33,236 bases of DNA from Chara braunii (GCA_003427395.1 BFEA01000072.1:1-33236), one strand, 5' to 3'. Shown: positions 20,121 through 30,697, numbered from the stretch's first letter. The notes: generated by a model from the sequence alone, not told the origin. A program made the numbers and translations.

Positions 20121-20890
20121 TTCTCAGTAATGGCACGAAAAGCACTCTCGGACGGCGACTGCAAATGTTATTAGTGAAGCAGTACTGTTGTTCTACTGTG
20201 GTTGTACTGTGGTTATTCAGGTGGTGAAGTTCTCGACTTCTCTGGGTGAACATCTTATCATCAGCCTCAGAGCGACCTGCATCAATACACTCAAATTCTG
20301 ATTCTTATTATCGCCATAGAGCTCTTCAACCTTCATCCACTCGTTGAATTGGCCTCAGAAAATCAGCACTGGTTATCAGCACAAGTCGCTCAGCCGGTAA
20401 TTCCATTTTTCAAATACTCATCATTGACCGTAGAGCGCACCCGAGCCATCTGCATTACCCAAATCCAACTGTTGTATAGTACTGCCTGATAGTTATAGCC
20501 CACAAGTCTGCGGCGCTACTGCAGCCTACCTAGATATGGTATTGCCCACAACTCCTGGGGCACTACTGCAGACAGCCCAGGTATGGTATTGCGTGGAAGT
20601 TATTGCCCACAACTCCCAGGGCGCTACTTCATCCTACCCCGCACACACTTGACATCCATCATTTGCAGAGTGCAGGTCCTGACCGCAGTGACCGAATGTC
20701 CAACCCTCACGTTAGGTGACACATGCCACCAACACAATACTATCCTACAACCCTTGGACGCATTTCATCCAGGTACACCACACCCAACATACTGACGCCA
20801 AGCAGACATTCCACACATAATAGTGAATTTGGCAGGTACAGCGGGCCAAGGACCTCCCAATCAGTAGTGAGCGCATTCGTCATGCCCCCG
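20121..20890. repeat. B module, type 1, second copy
   Basis: Counterpart of 625-1,420, offset about 19.5 kb (ggcgactgcaaatgttatta, the common B core at 20,345-20,410, caaccctcacgttaggtgac at 20,700). It has an extra local repetition of the text around caggtatggtattgcg at 20,525-20,600. No gene is seen. Confidence 0.85.
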
Positions 20891-21114
20891 TGTTCGCCAC
20901 ACACAAAGTCATGTTCCACAAGGTCCATTGCAAACTCGAAAACTGGCCTCAGGATATGCCTTCACATGATCCCCATAGAGTCGCCATCCATCCGATGGAT
21001 CATAAATTTATCTGTATAGAAAACTGGCCTCACAACCACCGTTCTAAACAATACCAAAGGGCTTTACAGGTTACCATAGAAAACCGGATGTGTAGATCTT
21101 CAACACCCTTAATG
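20891..21114. repeat. B-H spacer, type 1, second copy
   Basis: Counterpart of 1,500-1,808 (cacaaagtcatgttccaca, ccatccatccgatggatc, gtagatcttcaacacccttaatg is shared in shorter pieces). It contains a single unit of the sequence duplicated as 86-bp units at 1,541-1,710. Confidence 0.8.
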
Positions 21115-21318
21115 CACAAGCGGTTATCGGGTAGCTGAAAATTCATGAATGAAAATTCTGAAGTGAGAGTTTTGGGCAGTGTGAAAATCCTGAATGGTCC
21201 TGAAGTGGTGAAAGGTCCGAAGACCCTTAAAACCACCTGTTTAGGCAGGCTGCATCCTGAAGTGGCTAAGGGTGTCCTAAAGTGGTGATGAAAAGTACGA
21301 CAGTTCTTAACATTCTCT
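21115..21318. mobile_element. 204-bp insertion flanked by 9-bp direct repeats
   Basis: The sequence is flanked by cccttaatg at 21,106-21,114 and 21,319-21,327. The paralogue has a single cccttaatg (1,800-1,808) with none of the inserted DNA. A perfect 9-bp flanking repeat resembles the target duplications made by Mutator-like transposases. No convincing terminal inverted repeat is visible. The interior has repeated tcctgaagtgg or ctaaagtggtg words (21,199, 21,254, 21,280) and no coding capacity. It could alternatively be filler DNA from break repair. Confidence 0.6.
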
Positions 21319-21580
21319 CCCTTAATGGTGCATCAGGTTGTCAGAGGTTCATGTTGTCCACATAGGATTCAGCATAGTTTTCAAAGCAATCATCACGTGC
21401 AAAAACGATAAGGGGAGATCTTATAGCAATCATCACGTGCACAAACGACAAGGGAAGATCTTATAGCAATCATCACATGCAAAAACGTGTAATCTTCGTA
21501 CTTGTTGACCACGACATGACACTCGTTGATTATCGATGCTAACAGCACGAACCTCCCCACCACACCTTCCGAAAGGAAGA
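21319..21580. repeat. H module, second type 1 copy, three 40-bp CACGTG units
   Basis: Counterpart of 1,800-2,000 and 11,520-11,640. It has three 40-bp units of gcaatcatcacgtgcaaaaa plus gggagatcttata. E-boxes are at 21,394-21,399 and 21,434-21,439, and a CACATG variant at 21,474-21,479; all fit RTCACRTG. Unit number is 1, 2 and 3 in the three H copies. Confidence 0.85.
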
Positions 21581-22300
21581 TCAACATTTCAATACCGGGG
21601 ATATTAGAGAGGAGAAAATTTCTACAGAACAAAAAAACACAAAAGCAATGTTTCCAGTATCTGTTTTAACTGACCTACAACCTAATTATCTGATGTTTCT
21701 CATGCACGAAAATTAATTGCAACATTTACTCTCAAATGCCACTCCAATAACCCTTTTCTTCTCCCTTCTCTACAACGCACATGACAACTTCGACAAAGTG
21801 CAGGCTCAGGACTCGCTGCGGAAAGGAGGGATTACACCCGTCTTTATGAGGGATCAGATTCACTGGCTTTGGTAACAAAGGCAATGTTGAATCAACGTCG
21901 ATCATTTGGGGAAAGAAGAGAATCATCATCTCCCAACATTTTTACCGCTCCACATGACCACTTACTTTTGCCTTGGTTCGAGTTCAGAATTAACCTACGG
22001 AGCCGACACCCCATAACCGAGCCGGCGGCACATAAACCAATATACAAATGAGGAATTTTCGTCCTCGACACAACTGTTGTGTTTTCCAGTAAACAGGTCA
22101 ATAGACAGATTCTGCCCAGATATTGATTTGTAAACTGAGAGATTTCTATCTACTTCCATATGGGTATTCGTGTGCTCAGAATGACCCAACAATGCCTCAG
22201 AATGTGTAACAACAATTTCGATCACCACAAGCCGTAATTGAACCGTCAAACAACTTCATTCATATAGCTCCTTTACACCAAAGACGTATTGTCAAAAGAG
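21581..22300. repeat. H-end and A module, type 1, second copy
   Basis: 21,588-21,690 resembles 1-110 and 11,696-11,790. 21,792-22,160 is the A module, nearest to 2,186-2,600 (cgctgcggaaaggaggg, gatcagattcactggctttg, gaaccaaggcaaaa region on the minus strand). The minus frames 21,892-22,101 and 21,995-22,249 split what is one frame in the 2,286 copy, showing frameshift decay. Confidence 0.8.
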
Positions 22301-22736
22301 ATCGAAGCTCGACACCTTGTTCACAATAATTACTCCTTTCGTCTCTGACCAGATTCGGATCATTTTGCCGGAAATACTCAACCAACTTACAGTAAAGAAC
22401 TTCCACAAACCAGCAATGGTGTCAGATAGGAGCAAAAGAATATTGACAATTATTTCATAGCCTCCAAAGCTCAGATGAACTATTAGAACATAAATTACCA
22501 TTCTCGACCAATGCGCGGCATCCGACTGCTGCGTGACATCCAAAGAGATCACCCATTCTCGATGACCGTCGTCAGTCCAGAATAGCACACACCAAGATAA
22601 AAACAACTACGCTCCTCACTATTCTCGAACGCCCTCTCTACCTTGCATCCAACTAATGGGTGACAACCAAATGTTGTGCCCAACAGAATTTTACCACAAC
22701 AGCAACCACTCCCGTAAATACAACTGTCCTCCTCAC
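22301..22736. repeat. A-C spacer, type 1, second copy (hAT empty site)
   Basis: Counterpart of 2,720-3,696 without the hAT-like element: at about 22,430-22,465 caaaagaatattgacaatta leads straight into tttcatagcctcc. It has one unit of the 52-53 bp sequence duplicated at 3,449. No gene is seen. Confidence 0.8.
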
Positions 22737-22950
22737 CTATAAGAGACTACCTGCCGTCTTCACCCAATTACCGTGTACGGTCCTTATAGCTGTATATAGA
22801 TAAAGCAGCTATGCGACACTACCTGCTTCTTCACCCAACGTGTACGGTCCTGATAGCTGTATATAGATAAAGCACCTATACGAGACTACCTGCCGTCTTC
22901 ACCCAACTACCGTGTACGGTCCTTACTGCTGTACATAGAAAAAGCACATC
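22737..22950. repeat. 71-bp minisatellite, three units
   Basis: Units begin near 22,737, 22,807 and 22,876, each with gagactacctgc or a close variant, tacggtcct, and tatagataaagca. The paralogous array at 3,697-3,840 has two units. The middle unit is the most diverged and has a short internal deletion. Confidence 0.9.
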
Positions 22951-23335
22951 ATACGTTTCCAGTTAAAGCATCTCAACAGACTCGTTATGCAATCATCATG
23001 CAGGAACATGTGGCTGTAAGTATAGATCCCCAAAGTCAAATTCCTTAAAGCAACCATTGATGCATTATCGCTTTAAGACAAAACTGAAAAGATTTCATCA
23101 ACCAAACGAGATTGCTGCACAAAAATATCATCATAGTACAAATTAAAGGAGACAGAAAGCTTAAAGCACGATTGGAGAAGATTCGGCATCCATAGGAGCG
23201 TAACACTGTAAAGAGAGATTTCACAGCATCCAACGGTCATAGGATCATTAACTGCCAATCCCAATAACACTGGTCACTTAAATCTCCCGCTCATCAGCAA
23301 GGACAGAAGCATGTTACCTCCATAAGTCAACCATC
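22951..23335. repeat. Spacer leading to C module, type 1, second copy
   Basis: Counterpart of 3,841-4,202 (ccaaacgagattgctgcaca, ttggagaagattcggcatcc, tccaacggtcataggatcat). No gene is seen. Confidence 0.75.
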
Positions 23336-24170
23336 GAGGACAACCAGAAACATACTCGCTGTGCCATGAAGGTCCAATCCTCTATTTTGCATCAGCGCAT
23401 AAGAGGCAGAGGTGATCCAAAGAGCCTCCACCCCCTTTAAGTAATGATGCATGATTTTGCAGCCGCTGTCTCCAGGACCACACCGCCTCACCATAGAGAA
23501 TGCCCCATGCCTCCCAGCACAGGCCTGACCTCAGAGGCACCGCTATTTATTAGCTGGTAATTCATCAACGACTCCATTCAACAGATTTACACATCTCACA
23601 TTCTTCCTCTGTTAGACAATACATTATTTCAACTGTTACGTCCTGACGTTTACCAATACTAATACCTGACCAATCATTGGCAAAGGTCGAGCGTTTAGAA
23701 ACATTTCAGGTCATACACCTCGAACAGGATACGTACAGCGATGTCGGAGGAAAAAAGTAGCGCAAGTGTCTGGAATGACAAACCGGCGCGTCGCACCCTC
23801 ATGATCCCACTTTAGGCAACAACACGAGGGATCAGCCCGACCAAAAGCGGATCCATCCCAGATACCAAATTGCCACTCTTTACAAAACCCTCTTCGCATG
23901 CACTAACAAACTATCAGTCTTATACACAACAGAAACTACCACGTACACCAAGCCAGTCTGCCACTACGCTAAACGGAGAAAACACCTTTATCCTTAAAAA
24001 CAAACCCTGAAAAACGAGTCCCTCCAATCCCGGACAGCACAAGTCCCCAATGCCGCAGACCCATTCCCAACAGCCCACAAGCTCCCGTATTCAAATCCCA
24101 CCAGCACGACTAAAAGACTCCATCAGCCACTCACCACATGTACGTTTTGGACACTAGGTTACGCTCCCAT
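23336..24170. repeat. C and E modules, type 1, second copy
   Basis: Nearly identical to 4,203-4,990 for long stretches (aggtccaatcctctattttg, ctccacccccttt, cgcgtcgcaccctcat, accaagccagtctgccac). It lacks the aagaatttatactcgt part of E. The 62-codon minus frame here is a shortened form of the 108-codon frame in the first copy. Confidence 0.85.
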
Positions 24171-24480
24171 CATCAATTACTTCCATCACAACGCTACTCT
24201 CAGTCATAAAATAACCTGACCAAAATAGGGACAAAAGGTTCGTTCTCAGCAGTTCACGTATTTATGATGGGTTACCTGCTTAATGCTACTCTCAGTCGTA
24301 AAACAAACACTAGTTGCCCAATGGACGATGTTCCCCAATGGACCACGAACATTGGGGTTAGCATTTCAAAGTCCATGAACAAACCAAGATAATGGGGGTG
24401 TTAGCATTTCAATGTCCATGAATACCGACCTCGAGATGAGCAGCAATAATGCAAATACCTGTAGCACTGAAGTTCCTCAT
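24171..24480. repeat. E-D spacer, second copy, with small direct repeats
   Basis: gctactctcagtc followed by ataaaa or gtaaaa appears at about 24,193 and 24,287, and ttagcatttcaa with gtccatgaa at about 24,359 and 24,401. Apart from the first 25 bases there is no match to 5,110-5,745. No gene is seen. Confidence 0.65.
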
Positions 24481-24789
24481 GTAGGCTGCATGGTCTACCT
24501 ATCAGGTAACAGCAACATTGTTGCACCCTCCAGGACATGAAATATGCAGCCCGTGTGTTTGGACCCCCCAAAACGGAAATTTCCAATTCAGGAATCTCAA
24601 CAAGCACTGTCGATGTGTGATCTTCGCGCAGGAATATACGGCAATTGCAACATCCCGCTCCATAAGCGCAGAGGGAGGATACCGGCCAGGTACCTCGTCT
24701 CGATCACCACGTTGACAGTTTCTGTGCAATGGAACCAGACCGCTGAAGATGCACAAGGACAAGTCCCACCCCTCCGCATCGATTCATGT
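24481..24789. repeat. D module, second copy
   Basis: Counterpart of 5,762-6,066; see the first copy for the codon comparison. Shared words include ggtctacctatcaggtaaca and gcgcaggaatatacggcaat. The plus frame here is 84 codons, the minus frame 60; neither shows constraint. Confidence 0.85.
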
Positions 24790-25245
24790 GATGAGTAAAC
24801 AGATTCCTATGCATAAATCGACTACCGAGAGATCCTGCAACTTGTAACACAAAATGGTAAACTCTGATCATTTATAAGCGCCTCCTCTGCGCTGTACAAC
24901 ATACGAGATAAATACAGTGTTTTGAAGGTTTTGCTGAAGTCCACGAGGGATTGCACAAAAAGATGTACAAGCCTCTTCTTGTTCACTAACCGTACGACAA
25001 AGCAAATCAGCCCCTTCTTCCCAATTGATCTTCCGCAGCCTAAAACCAGCACCACATAGCAGGTAAACGAGTAAGGGCTTCGCCAGCCCACTCACCACGT
25101 TTTGCAAAATGAAATCCAATACTCCCCTTGACAACCGCAAAATTCAGTGAGTGGTGTGGTGATGCCGTCGGCCGCAATATGCAGCATAATTTTGTGGACG
25201 GATTTTGACTGGGATGTTCTCCACATTTGAATCCACTCTAAAAGA
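24790..25245. repeat. Type 1 distal segment, second copy, first part
   Basis: Counterpart of 6,071-6,556 (cacgagggattgcacaaaa, aacgagtaagggcttcgcca, caaaatgaaatccaatactc, attttgtggacggattttg). Open frames on the minus strand (24,822-25,140) overlap each other in different phases. No gene is called. Confidence 0.8.
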
Positions 25246-25311
25246 GATACTCGAGCGTCAGACTTGATAGATACCACTGATACTCGAGCGTCAGACTTGA
25301 TAGATACCACA
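25246..25311. repeat. 33-bp perfect tandem duplication
   Basis: gatactcgagcgtcagactt at 25,246 is repeated at 25,279 with the rest of the unit (gatagataccac) identical. The counterpart near 6,562 has one diverged unit, so the event is young and specific to this copy. Confidence 0.9.
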
Positions 25312-25314
25312 CAC

Positions 25315-25688
25315 AACCTGCGGATAGTCCTAAACCCACAGATGTCAGAGTTCACATGTGTGCACATCGGCGGATACGCACGGTGAACAATTTTGTACAG
25401 AATGTCATTCAGGAAACCATTCGAAATGAACTTCCTGTGAAATAAGAAGCATTCTATACGGTTTTATCGCGCCAGGCTCATACACCCAGATAAAGAGAAG
25501 CCAACCTGCGGATAGTCCTAAACCCACAGATGTCAGAGTTCACATGTGTGCACATCGGCGGATACGCACGGTGAACAAATTTGTACAGAATGTCATTCAG
25601 GAAACCATTCGAAATGAACTTCCTGTGAAATAAGAAGCATTCTATACGGTTTTATCGCGCCAGGCTCATACACCCAGATAAAGAGAAG
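25315..25688. repeat. 188-bp tandem duplication, almost perfect
   Basis: Unit 1 (25,315-25,502) and unit 2 (25,503-25,688) differ at one internal position that I can see (acaattttg versus acaaatttg), plus the last two bases of unit 1. The counterpart at about 6,595-6,790 has one diverged unit. This is the youngest sizeable event in the window, and collapse or expansion in assembly should be considered. Confidence 0.95.
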
Positions 25689-26504
25689 CTGTCTGGATGC
25701 AATTTCGTATTGGCGGCATGACTATTAGAATGAAACAGCTCTGAAGGAACGAAGACTCTCCAGGTACTATTTACAGTACTGTTTGAAGTACTATATTCCA
25801 CACTGCTTGTTATGTTGTCCAGTAGATGGACAACAACTCGCAAACTCCCCAAGCGAAACAACGACCAAGTGCAAGCCCGGAGCAAAGAGAGCTTCCAAGT
25901 GAGGTGAAAAAGAACCAAAATCCCTCTTGTTATTAAGCCCATGTTGCACCTCGTGGACCAATCGATGCAAAGCAGAACCAGCCGATTCTACACATGAACT
26001 TCAAGAGATTATTGGGACAGAAACAAACCTATCTGTGCGACTCCTCGGACATTAGCATCCATGTCCGAATCCATTTTAACCAGCACGGACGATTAACACA
26101 CAGGTACTGCACATGACCACCACGACTCCTTCCCGTGCACACAGGATCTTCCCATAAGCAAAGAACGTCCATCCTTGACAAGCATGAGATCAAGCACTTC
26201 AGCCACACCCCCAGTTCCGGAAGATTAACACCGTCCATCACGGGTTTAACAAAATCCCCAAAAAGCTTTCATACCTACATAGTTCAGCACACAATATCAT
26301 TCCCACAAAAATGGCCAAACCCTCGCCATCCTTCCCACAGTACCATCATTGTTGCTCTTAGAAAAATTCTTCATGTTAAATGATTGATTTCGAGTGAAAA
26401 GTAATTGCATAAATACTCATTCGAAATATGAGCTTATGCACCGCCTTACCACAAAACCTAATATGCGATCAACAGTGTAGGCACTCACCCATCCTTTTGG
26501 TCTG
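25689..26504. other. Mostly single-copy stretch, second copy
   Basis: After 25,735 it no longer matches the first copy until about 26,505. It includes gagatcaagcacttcagcca (about 26,188), shared with 19,935. Short palindrome-like text occurs at 25,760-25,800 (ggtactatttacagtactgt, gaagtactatat). The minus frame 25,652-25,942 (96 codons) starts inside the single-copy part and ends in repeat DNA; no product is recognised. Confidence 0.45.
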
Positions 26505-27224
26505 CACTGAGATGCAAGTACCCCTATACTCTCATATCAGCAGCGAGACGGATGAGACCATGCCACGACAAGTACCTAAAGCATCCATCTACTGTCCCCC
26601 AAAATTCCTAAATGGAGGTGCTGCATTGCTAGCTGGCAGCGCAGAGGCGACCTCATACTCGCATCACTAGGCATTCTTCCTCTGTTCAGCTCAAGCTTTG
26701 AATCCGTACAGCACTGCAAACAAAGGATTGAAATTGTCTTACAAATCAACTTTCCACACAATCTGCAAACAGACAAGCGCAAAGCCCGGAGGATAAAAAG
26801 AGCTCAGCACCACCGGTCCCTTCATGGTAATACCCTTCTGGGACTCCTAATCTTAAATGCGTGCCCTTATGTTACGGTCACAACCCATGCCCTTGCCAAA
26901 GGCCAAACGGAGACAATTGCACAAAGCAGCCTTATCCAAATGCGCTTCAGATTGCTGGCATTCGTCACCCAGATATGTCAGAGGGAATCCGACTGAAGCC
27001 ACTTTCATCATTCGCATTACTTCTACAGGCCTCAATAGACGGCAACTAGCCAGAGGAAACCAAACAGGTGCTCATGCAGAAGCGTGCAAAAATGCATACC
27101 ATCTCTCTAACGGGACAGCCGAAACACAAAGTCGGTCATCTAAACAATTACAATAAATACAAAGCTACCTGTGATCTGCTCTAGGCGCTCCCACATCAAG
27201 ATAATCTATACAGACTAGATGACT
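26505..27224. repeat. Type 1 end segment, second copy
   Basis: Counterpart of 7,634-8,430 (agcgagacggatgagacca, gacaattgcacaaagcagcc, aaccaaacaggtgctcatgc, aacacaaagtcggtcatcta). See the first copy for the test showing no codon constraint on the 99- and 62-codon plus frames that cross it. Confidence 0.85.
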
Positions 27225-27510
27225 GGCTTGAACACTATACATTGCACAATCAAAACTGGCCACAATCAAAACTGGCCACTCCCTTCTATCGCTATGTGAG
27301 AAGAAAATACAGACGCCTCGCCCAGTACCAGACACGTTTCTTAGTAAGGTTACTGGCTTGAATGCTATACATAGCACAATCTATACAGAAGGTGACTGGC
27401 TTGAGTGCTATTCATAGCACAATCAAAACTTGCCACTCCCATCTATCGCTATGTGAGAAGAAAAATCAGACGCGTCGCACAGTACCAGACACGTTTCTTA
27501 GTAAACGAGC
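27225..27510. repeat. 157-bp tandem duplication with nested 18-bp duplication
   Basis: cttctatcgctatgtgagaa near 27,283 recurs 157 bp later near 27,440 (catctatcg variant), each preceded by gactggcttga and catagcacaatc forms and followed by ccagacacgtttcttagtaa. Inside unit 1, cacaatcaaaactggc is itself repeated in tandem (27,245 and 27,262). The first large copy has one unit near 8,425-8,470. Confidence 0.85.
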
Positions 27511-27765
27511 GACACCAAAACATCCCATCCAATACAGAATGCCTCAGACATCCAAGGAAGGATTAGAACCGCATCAGTTCTCAAGCCTGGCAAGGGCGAA
27601 AACTCTCAGACGGCCACTGCGAATGTTGTGAGAGAAGCCATAACGTCTCTTTTCATCATTGGCAGACTTCGATACGAGACCTCCAGCCCATGATTTCGGG
27701 AACATATTCCTCATAATATAGTACTACGATTCATCACCCCTCACTCGATTACCCACATTCCTGTG
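27511..27765. repeat. B leader, type 2, second copy
   Basis: Counterpart of 9,085-9,345 and nearly identical over 27,530-27,640 (aggaaggattagaaccgcat, cagacggccactgcgaatgt). No gene is seen. Confidence 0.8.
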
Positions 27766-28330
27766 GCTCTGCTGCGTGGTGGTACTGTGTGGATGTACTG
27801 TGCGGTTGTACGATGGTTGTCCAGGTGGTCAAGTTTAACTCGATCACAGACTTCTCTTAATGAACATCACATTATCAGATTCACATCTCGTGATCCTTGA
27901 ACGTCAATCGAACACATCAACCGTCCTCATTCGGCCCTGGGCAAGTAGCACTGATATCAGTCCGCACCTACGGTTTCTAGCTCACGGTAGACCATTGAGC
28001 TCCACAACCAGCGGCATCCGAGCAACAAGCATCAGGACACTCCTATTTCTGGTTTCTTACTATAGCGATAGAGCTCCTTCAACCTTTCATCCACTCCTTC
28101 AATTGGCCTCAGAAAATCAGCACTGGTTATCAGCACAAGTGTCTCAGCCGGTAATTCCATTTTTCAAATCCCCATCATTGGCCGTTGAGCGCACCCCAAC
28201 CATCTGCCTTAAAACCTCCCATTGCCATATAGTACTGCGTGATAGTTGTACACAAACTCCGGGGCACTCCTTTGGACTACCCAGCACACACTTGATTTTT
28301 TATTCCATCACAGCAAACAAATGTCCAACC
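27766..28330. repeat. B module, type 2, second copy
   Basis: Counterpart of 9,346-9,980 (gtccaggtggtcaag, cgtcctcattcggccc, the core ttggcctcagaaaatcagca, attccatttttcaaatcc). It has only a short tgtggtggtactgtgtgga relic of the 24-bp minisatellite. A 194-codon plus frame (27,860-28,444) crosses it and is cut into 96- and 93-codon pieces in the first copy, so it is not called as a gene. Confidence 0.85.
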
Positions 28331-28339
28331 CTCGCTATA

Positions 28340-28758
28340 GACGACATCGTGAACACAATACGAACAAATATCGCTGGGACCCATTTCATGCAGCTACACC
28401 GTACCCAACAAACTGACACCATACACACATTCCACACGTGCTAGTGAATTCGGCAAACTCAACCGCTCAGACCCTTAGATTCCGCCATCATGGTTTTTGC
28501 GCTCAGAAGGCTCATGTGAATTTTTTCTCATCATTGCAGCTGACTACCTCGCTCTAGTCGAAATGTGTCGTGAACACAACACATCTAGGACCCAGTATGA
28601 AGCTACACCATACCCAACAAATCAACGCCATGCACACGTTCCAGACGTGCTGCTGAATTTGCCAAACTGAACTGCTCAGACCCTTAGATTCCGCCATCAT
28701 GTTTTTTGCGCTCAATCCTCAGACGGCTTATGTGAAACCATTCTCGTCATTGCGGAGA
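28340..28758. repeat. 209-bp tandem duplication, diverged
   Basis: cccttagattccgccatcat occurs at 28,472 and 28,681. Each is preceded by cagctacacc or aagctacacc, acccaacaaa and cacacattcc or cacacgttcc, and followed by tttttgcgctca. Related text in B1 and B3 (about 1,310 and 20,775, acaccacacccaaca) suggests this piece belongs to the ancestral B module. Confidence 0.8.
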
Positions 28759-29430
28759 CAACCAGGTCATTGCAAACCTATGTCGTGACATTCGTCAAAT
28801 CCTTAGATATTACCATCACATTATTTGCGTTATATTGCTTTAGGAAATTAGGAGGGATTTCCAGAGCAAGCACATTATTCTTGTCACCCACTTATACGAG
28901 GGTAATCCCTTATCTATACTCCTATATGCATTCCATGACACACAGTCGAACCTGAGCTTCAATCTCGAGCCAAGTCTAGCTCCGATGCGCACAATGGAGA
29001 TCACATTGTTGTAAGACAGGTAGCCTAGTCTGCCTCCCGTTAGAGCAAAAGACACATAATGCAACCACCGATCATGATAATCTTGCAGCTCGTCCTTCAA
29101 TCAAAGTGAAGCTCATTCAATCACCTCATTGTACACACATGAGCTGCGTCACACATCACCAAAATGAAATTTGTAAGTCGAGAACACGAGCTGCAACACA
29201 CATTCTACAGATAGCATATGTGGAGAGCCTTGACACCATGGGGTTCCTAATCCACCAAAGGCATTCTCTGTTGCTTCTTGGCATGGGATACCTTCCAGGA
29301 AGAAGAGCGGTCAGCATCCATTATCAAGCAGCAATGACGTTAAAAAAATATAATACGAACGTGTGGCGTTTAGAACAGCTCGTGCGAGGCACACCAAAGA
29401 CGCTACTTTTGCATTCAGTAGTGCTCTAAG
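28759..29430. repeat. B-H spacer, type 2, second copy
   Basis: Counterpart of 10,240-11,170 in a shortened form (ttagatattaccatcacatt, atgagctgcgtcacacatca, ggggttcctaatcc, gtcagcatccattatcaagc, cacaccaaagacgctac). It ends where the first copy continues with 2.36 kb that this copy does not have. Confidence 0.8.
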
Positions 29431-29625
29431 GAGGATTTTGTAGAGCGATACAGGTTCATTGTTCTGAATACGATTTCTTCTGAATAAGATTTCGCGCTGG
29501 TTGTTTATGTCCAACTCACTCTATTTTTTATATGTAAGTCGTTTATACACAAATAGAGGGAAACATATGCAGTGTAACTCACGAGGGAAACTCTTGCCAA
29601 CGTTTAGAGGGACTATGGGAGTTTG
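29431..29625. repeat. Counterpart of LTR left flank (LTR empty site)
   Basis: Matches 13,530-13,671 (cgatttcttctgaata, ctggttgttt, tttagagggactat at 29,590-29,603) and continues within eight bases into gagaggcgaaggtaatc, with no LTR-like element. It fixes the limits of the insertion at 13,672-14,574. Confidence 0.8.
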
Positions 29626-30420
29626 AGAGGCGAAGGTAATCAAAATATCCTCACGCCTCTTCTGCACCAAAACCATTTTTTTCCAGTGAATCGGACAACT
29701 ACGGAGGGAATGCTAGCGGCTCGAATGATAACAAGGCTCGTTGCAGCCCTCCCAAATTCCGTTCTAGTCAAAAACACAAGGACGTGGTCCCAACTAAAGC
29801 AGATCGACCTCAGATGCATACCTGCGACCTTCCGCGTCCGATGTACTCTATTCCCCTTCCGTCAAAAAAAAGACGCAAAAACGACGAACTCTGCTTACAT
29901 GCGACCCCAATGCCGAGTTGTCATAAATGTGTGGTCACTTTACCACTCGGTGGGATGTCGAGCAGAAACCCTAAACCGCTCAAATAAACGAGCATGCAAA
30001 ATAATCCTCACAGTGCTGTGCCTCAGCATGCGTATGCTGTGTACTCAAAACGGAATGACGCAGCTACTCACGAGATTGAATTCACGACCTTCACCGGCTC
30101 TCTGCCAGTTCAAATTCACTCAAACGGCACATGCTCGCACGACCATCGTTTGCAAGTTCTGGTATCAGATAGCGAAAGACATGCTCAGCGTTTTCACTGC
30201 CAGCTGTGGCTCATAACGTACAAGCGTGACAGAATAATCACTTACCACGTGCGGCTTCGACTCTTTATGCTTTGCCATTCTGCATGCTTTTTCACTATCG
30301 ACCCTTGATATTTCCGGGGGGGGGAATCACCTTCCTGACCGCTAGCAAAACCTCTACTAAGCGCACCCATAATCACACCAATCTACTTACTCTATACGTA
30401 GAATACAACACACATCAGAG
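29626..30420. repeat. Type 2 middle segment, second copy
   Basis: Counterpart of 14,575-15,149. About 170 bp (about 29,977-30,145) are present here only. A G4 run in the first copy (ttccgggg at about 15,053) is G9 here (30,316-30,324). The 197-codon plus frame (29,623-30,216) shares only its first dozen codons with the 194-codon frame of the first copy; the remainder is in other frames. No gene is called. Confidence 0.75.
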
Positions 30421-30535
30421 CTCCCGCTAATTACCAACGACAGAAGGCAACAGCAGAGAGGGAAAACCTCTGCTAATTAGCAACCAAATTAGGGGAATCA
30501 CCTTCACTGGCCGGCTAATTAGCAACGACAGGGAA
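30421..30535. repeat. Short interspersed direct repeats (gctaatta unit)
   Basis: ccgctaattaccaacgacag (about 30,424), ctgctaattagcaacc (about 30,470) and cggctaattagcaacgacag (about 30,511) lie about 43 bases apart, with ggggaatcacctt before the third. The first large copy lacks them. Confidence 0.75.
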
Positions 30536-30596
30536 TACCGGAGCATAGATAGAAGAGGATCGGCCTACCAGACCACAATGGGTGGCCATGCAAGCA

Positions 30597-30697
30597 AAAG
30601 AGAAACCTCCCCGCTGGCGGTTCTGAAACGCTTGGAGCGCAGTGAGGCAAGTCCAGCTCTGGGTTAACTGGTGGTTTAAGCCGGGAGGTTTCTCTTT
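30597..30697. repeat. 101-bp inverted-repeat element, 15-bp perfect arms
   Basis: The left arm (aaagagaaacctccc, 30,597-30,611) is the exact reverse complement of the right arm (30,683-30,697). The outer bases nearly continue the match (gca... / ...tgc) and tgca occurs on both sides (about 30,593 and 30,699). It has the shape of a very small MITE or a hairpin; no paralogous empty site is available. The minus frames across it (30,515-30,710) are unassigned. Confidence 0.6.

Noticed and set aside
27860-28444. 194-codon plus-strand frame as a gene
   Set aside because: It lies across the B module, which in the first copy is open only in pieces of different frames. It also runs into the tandem-duplicated 209-bp unit.
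30316-30324. G9 run as a functional element
   Set aside because: The paralogue has G4; simple homopolymer slippage or sequencing error explains it.
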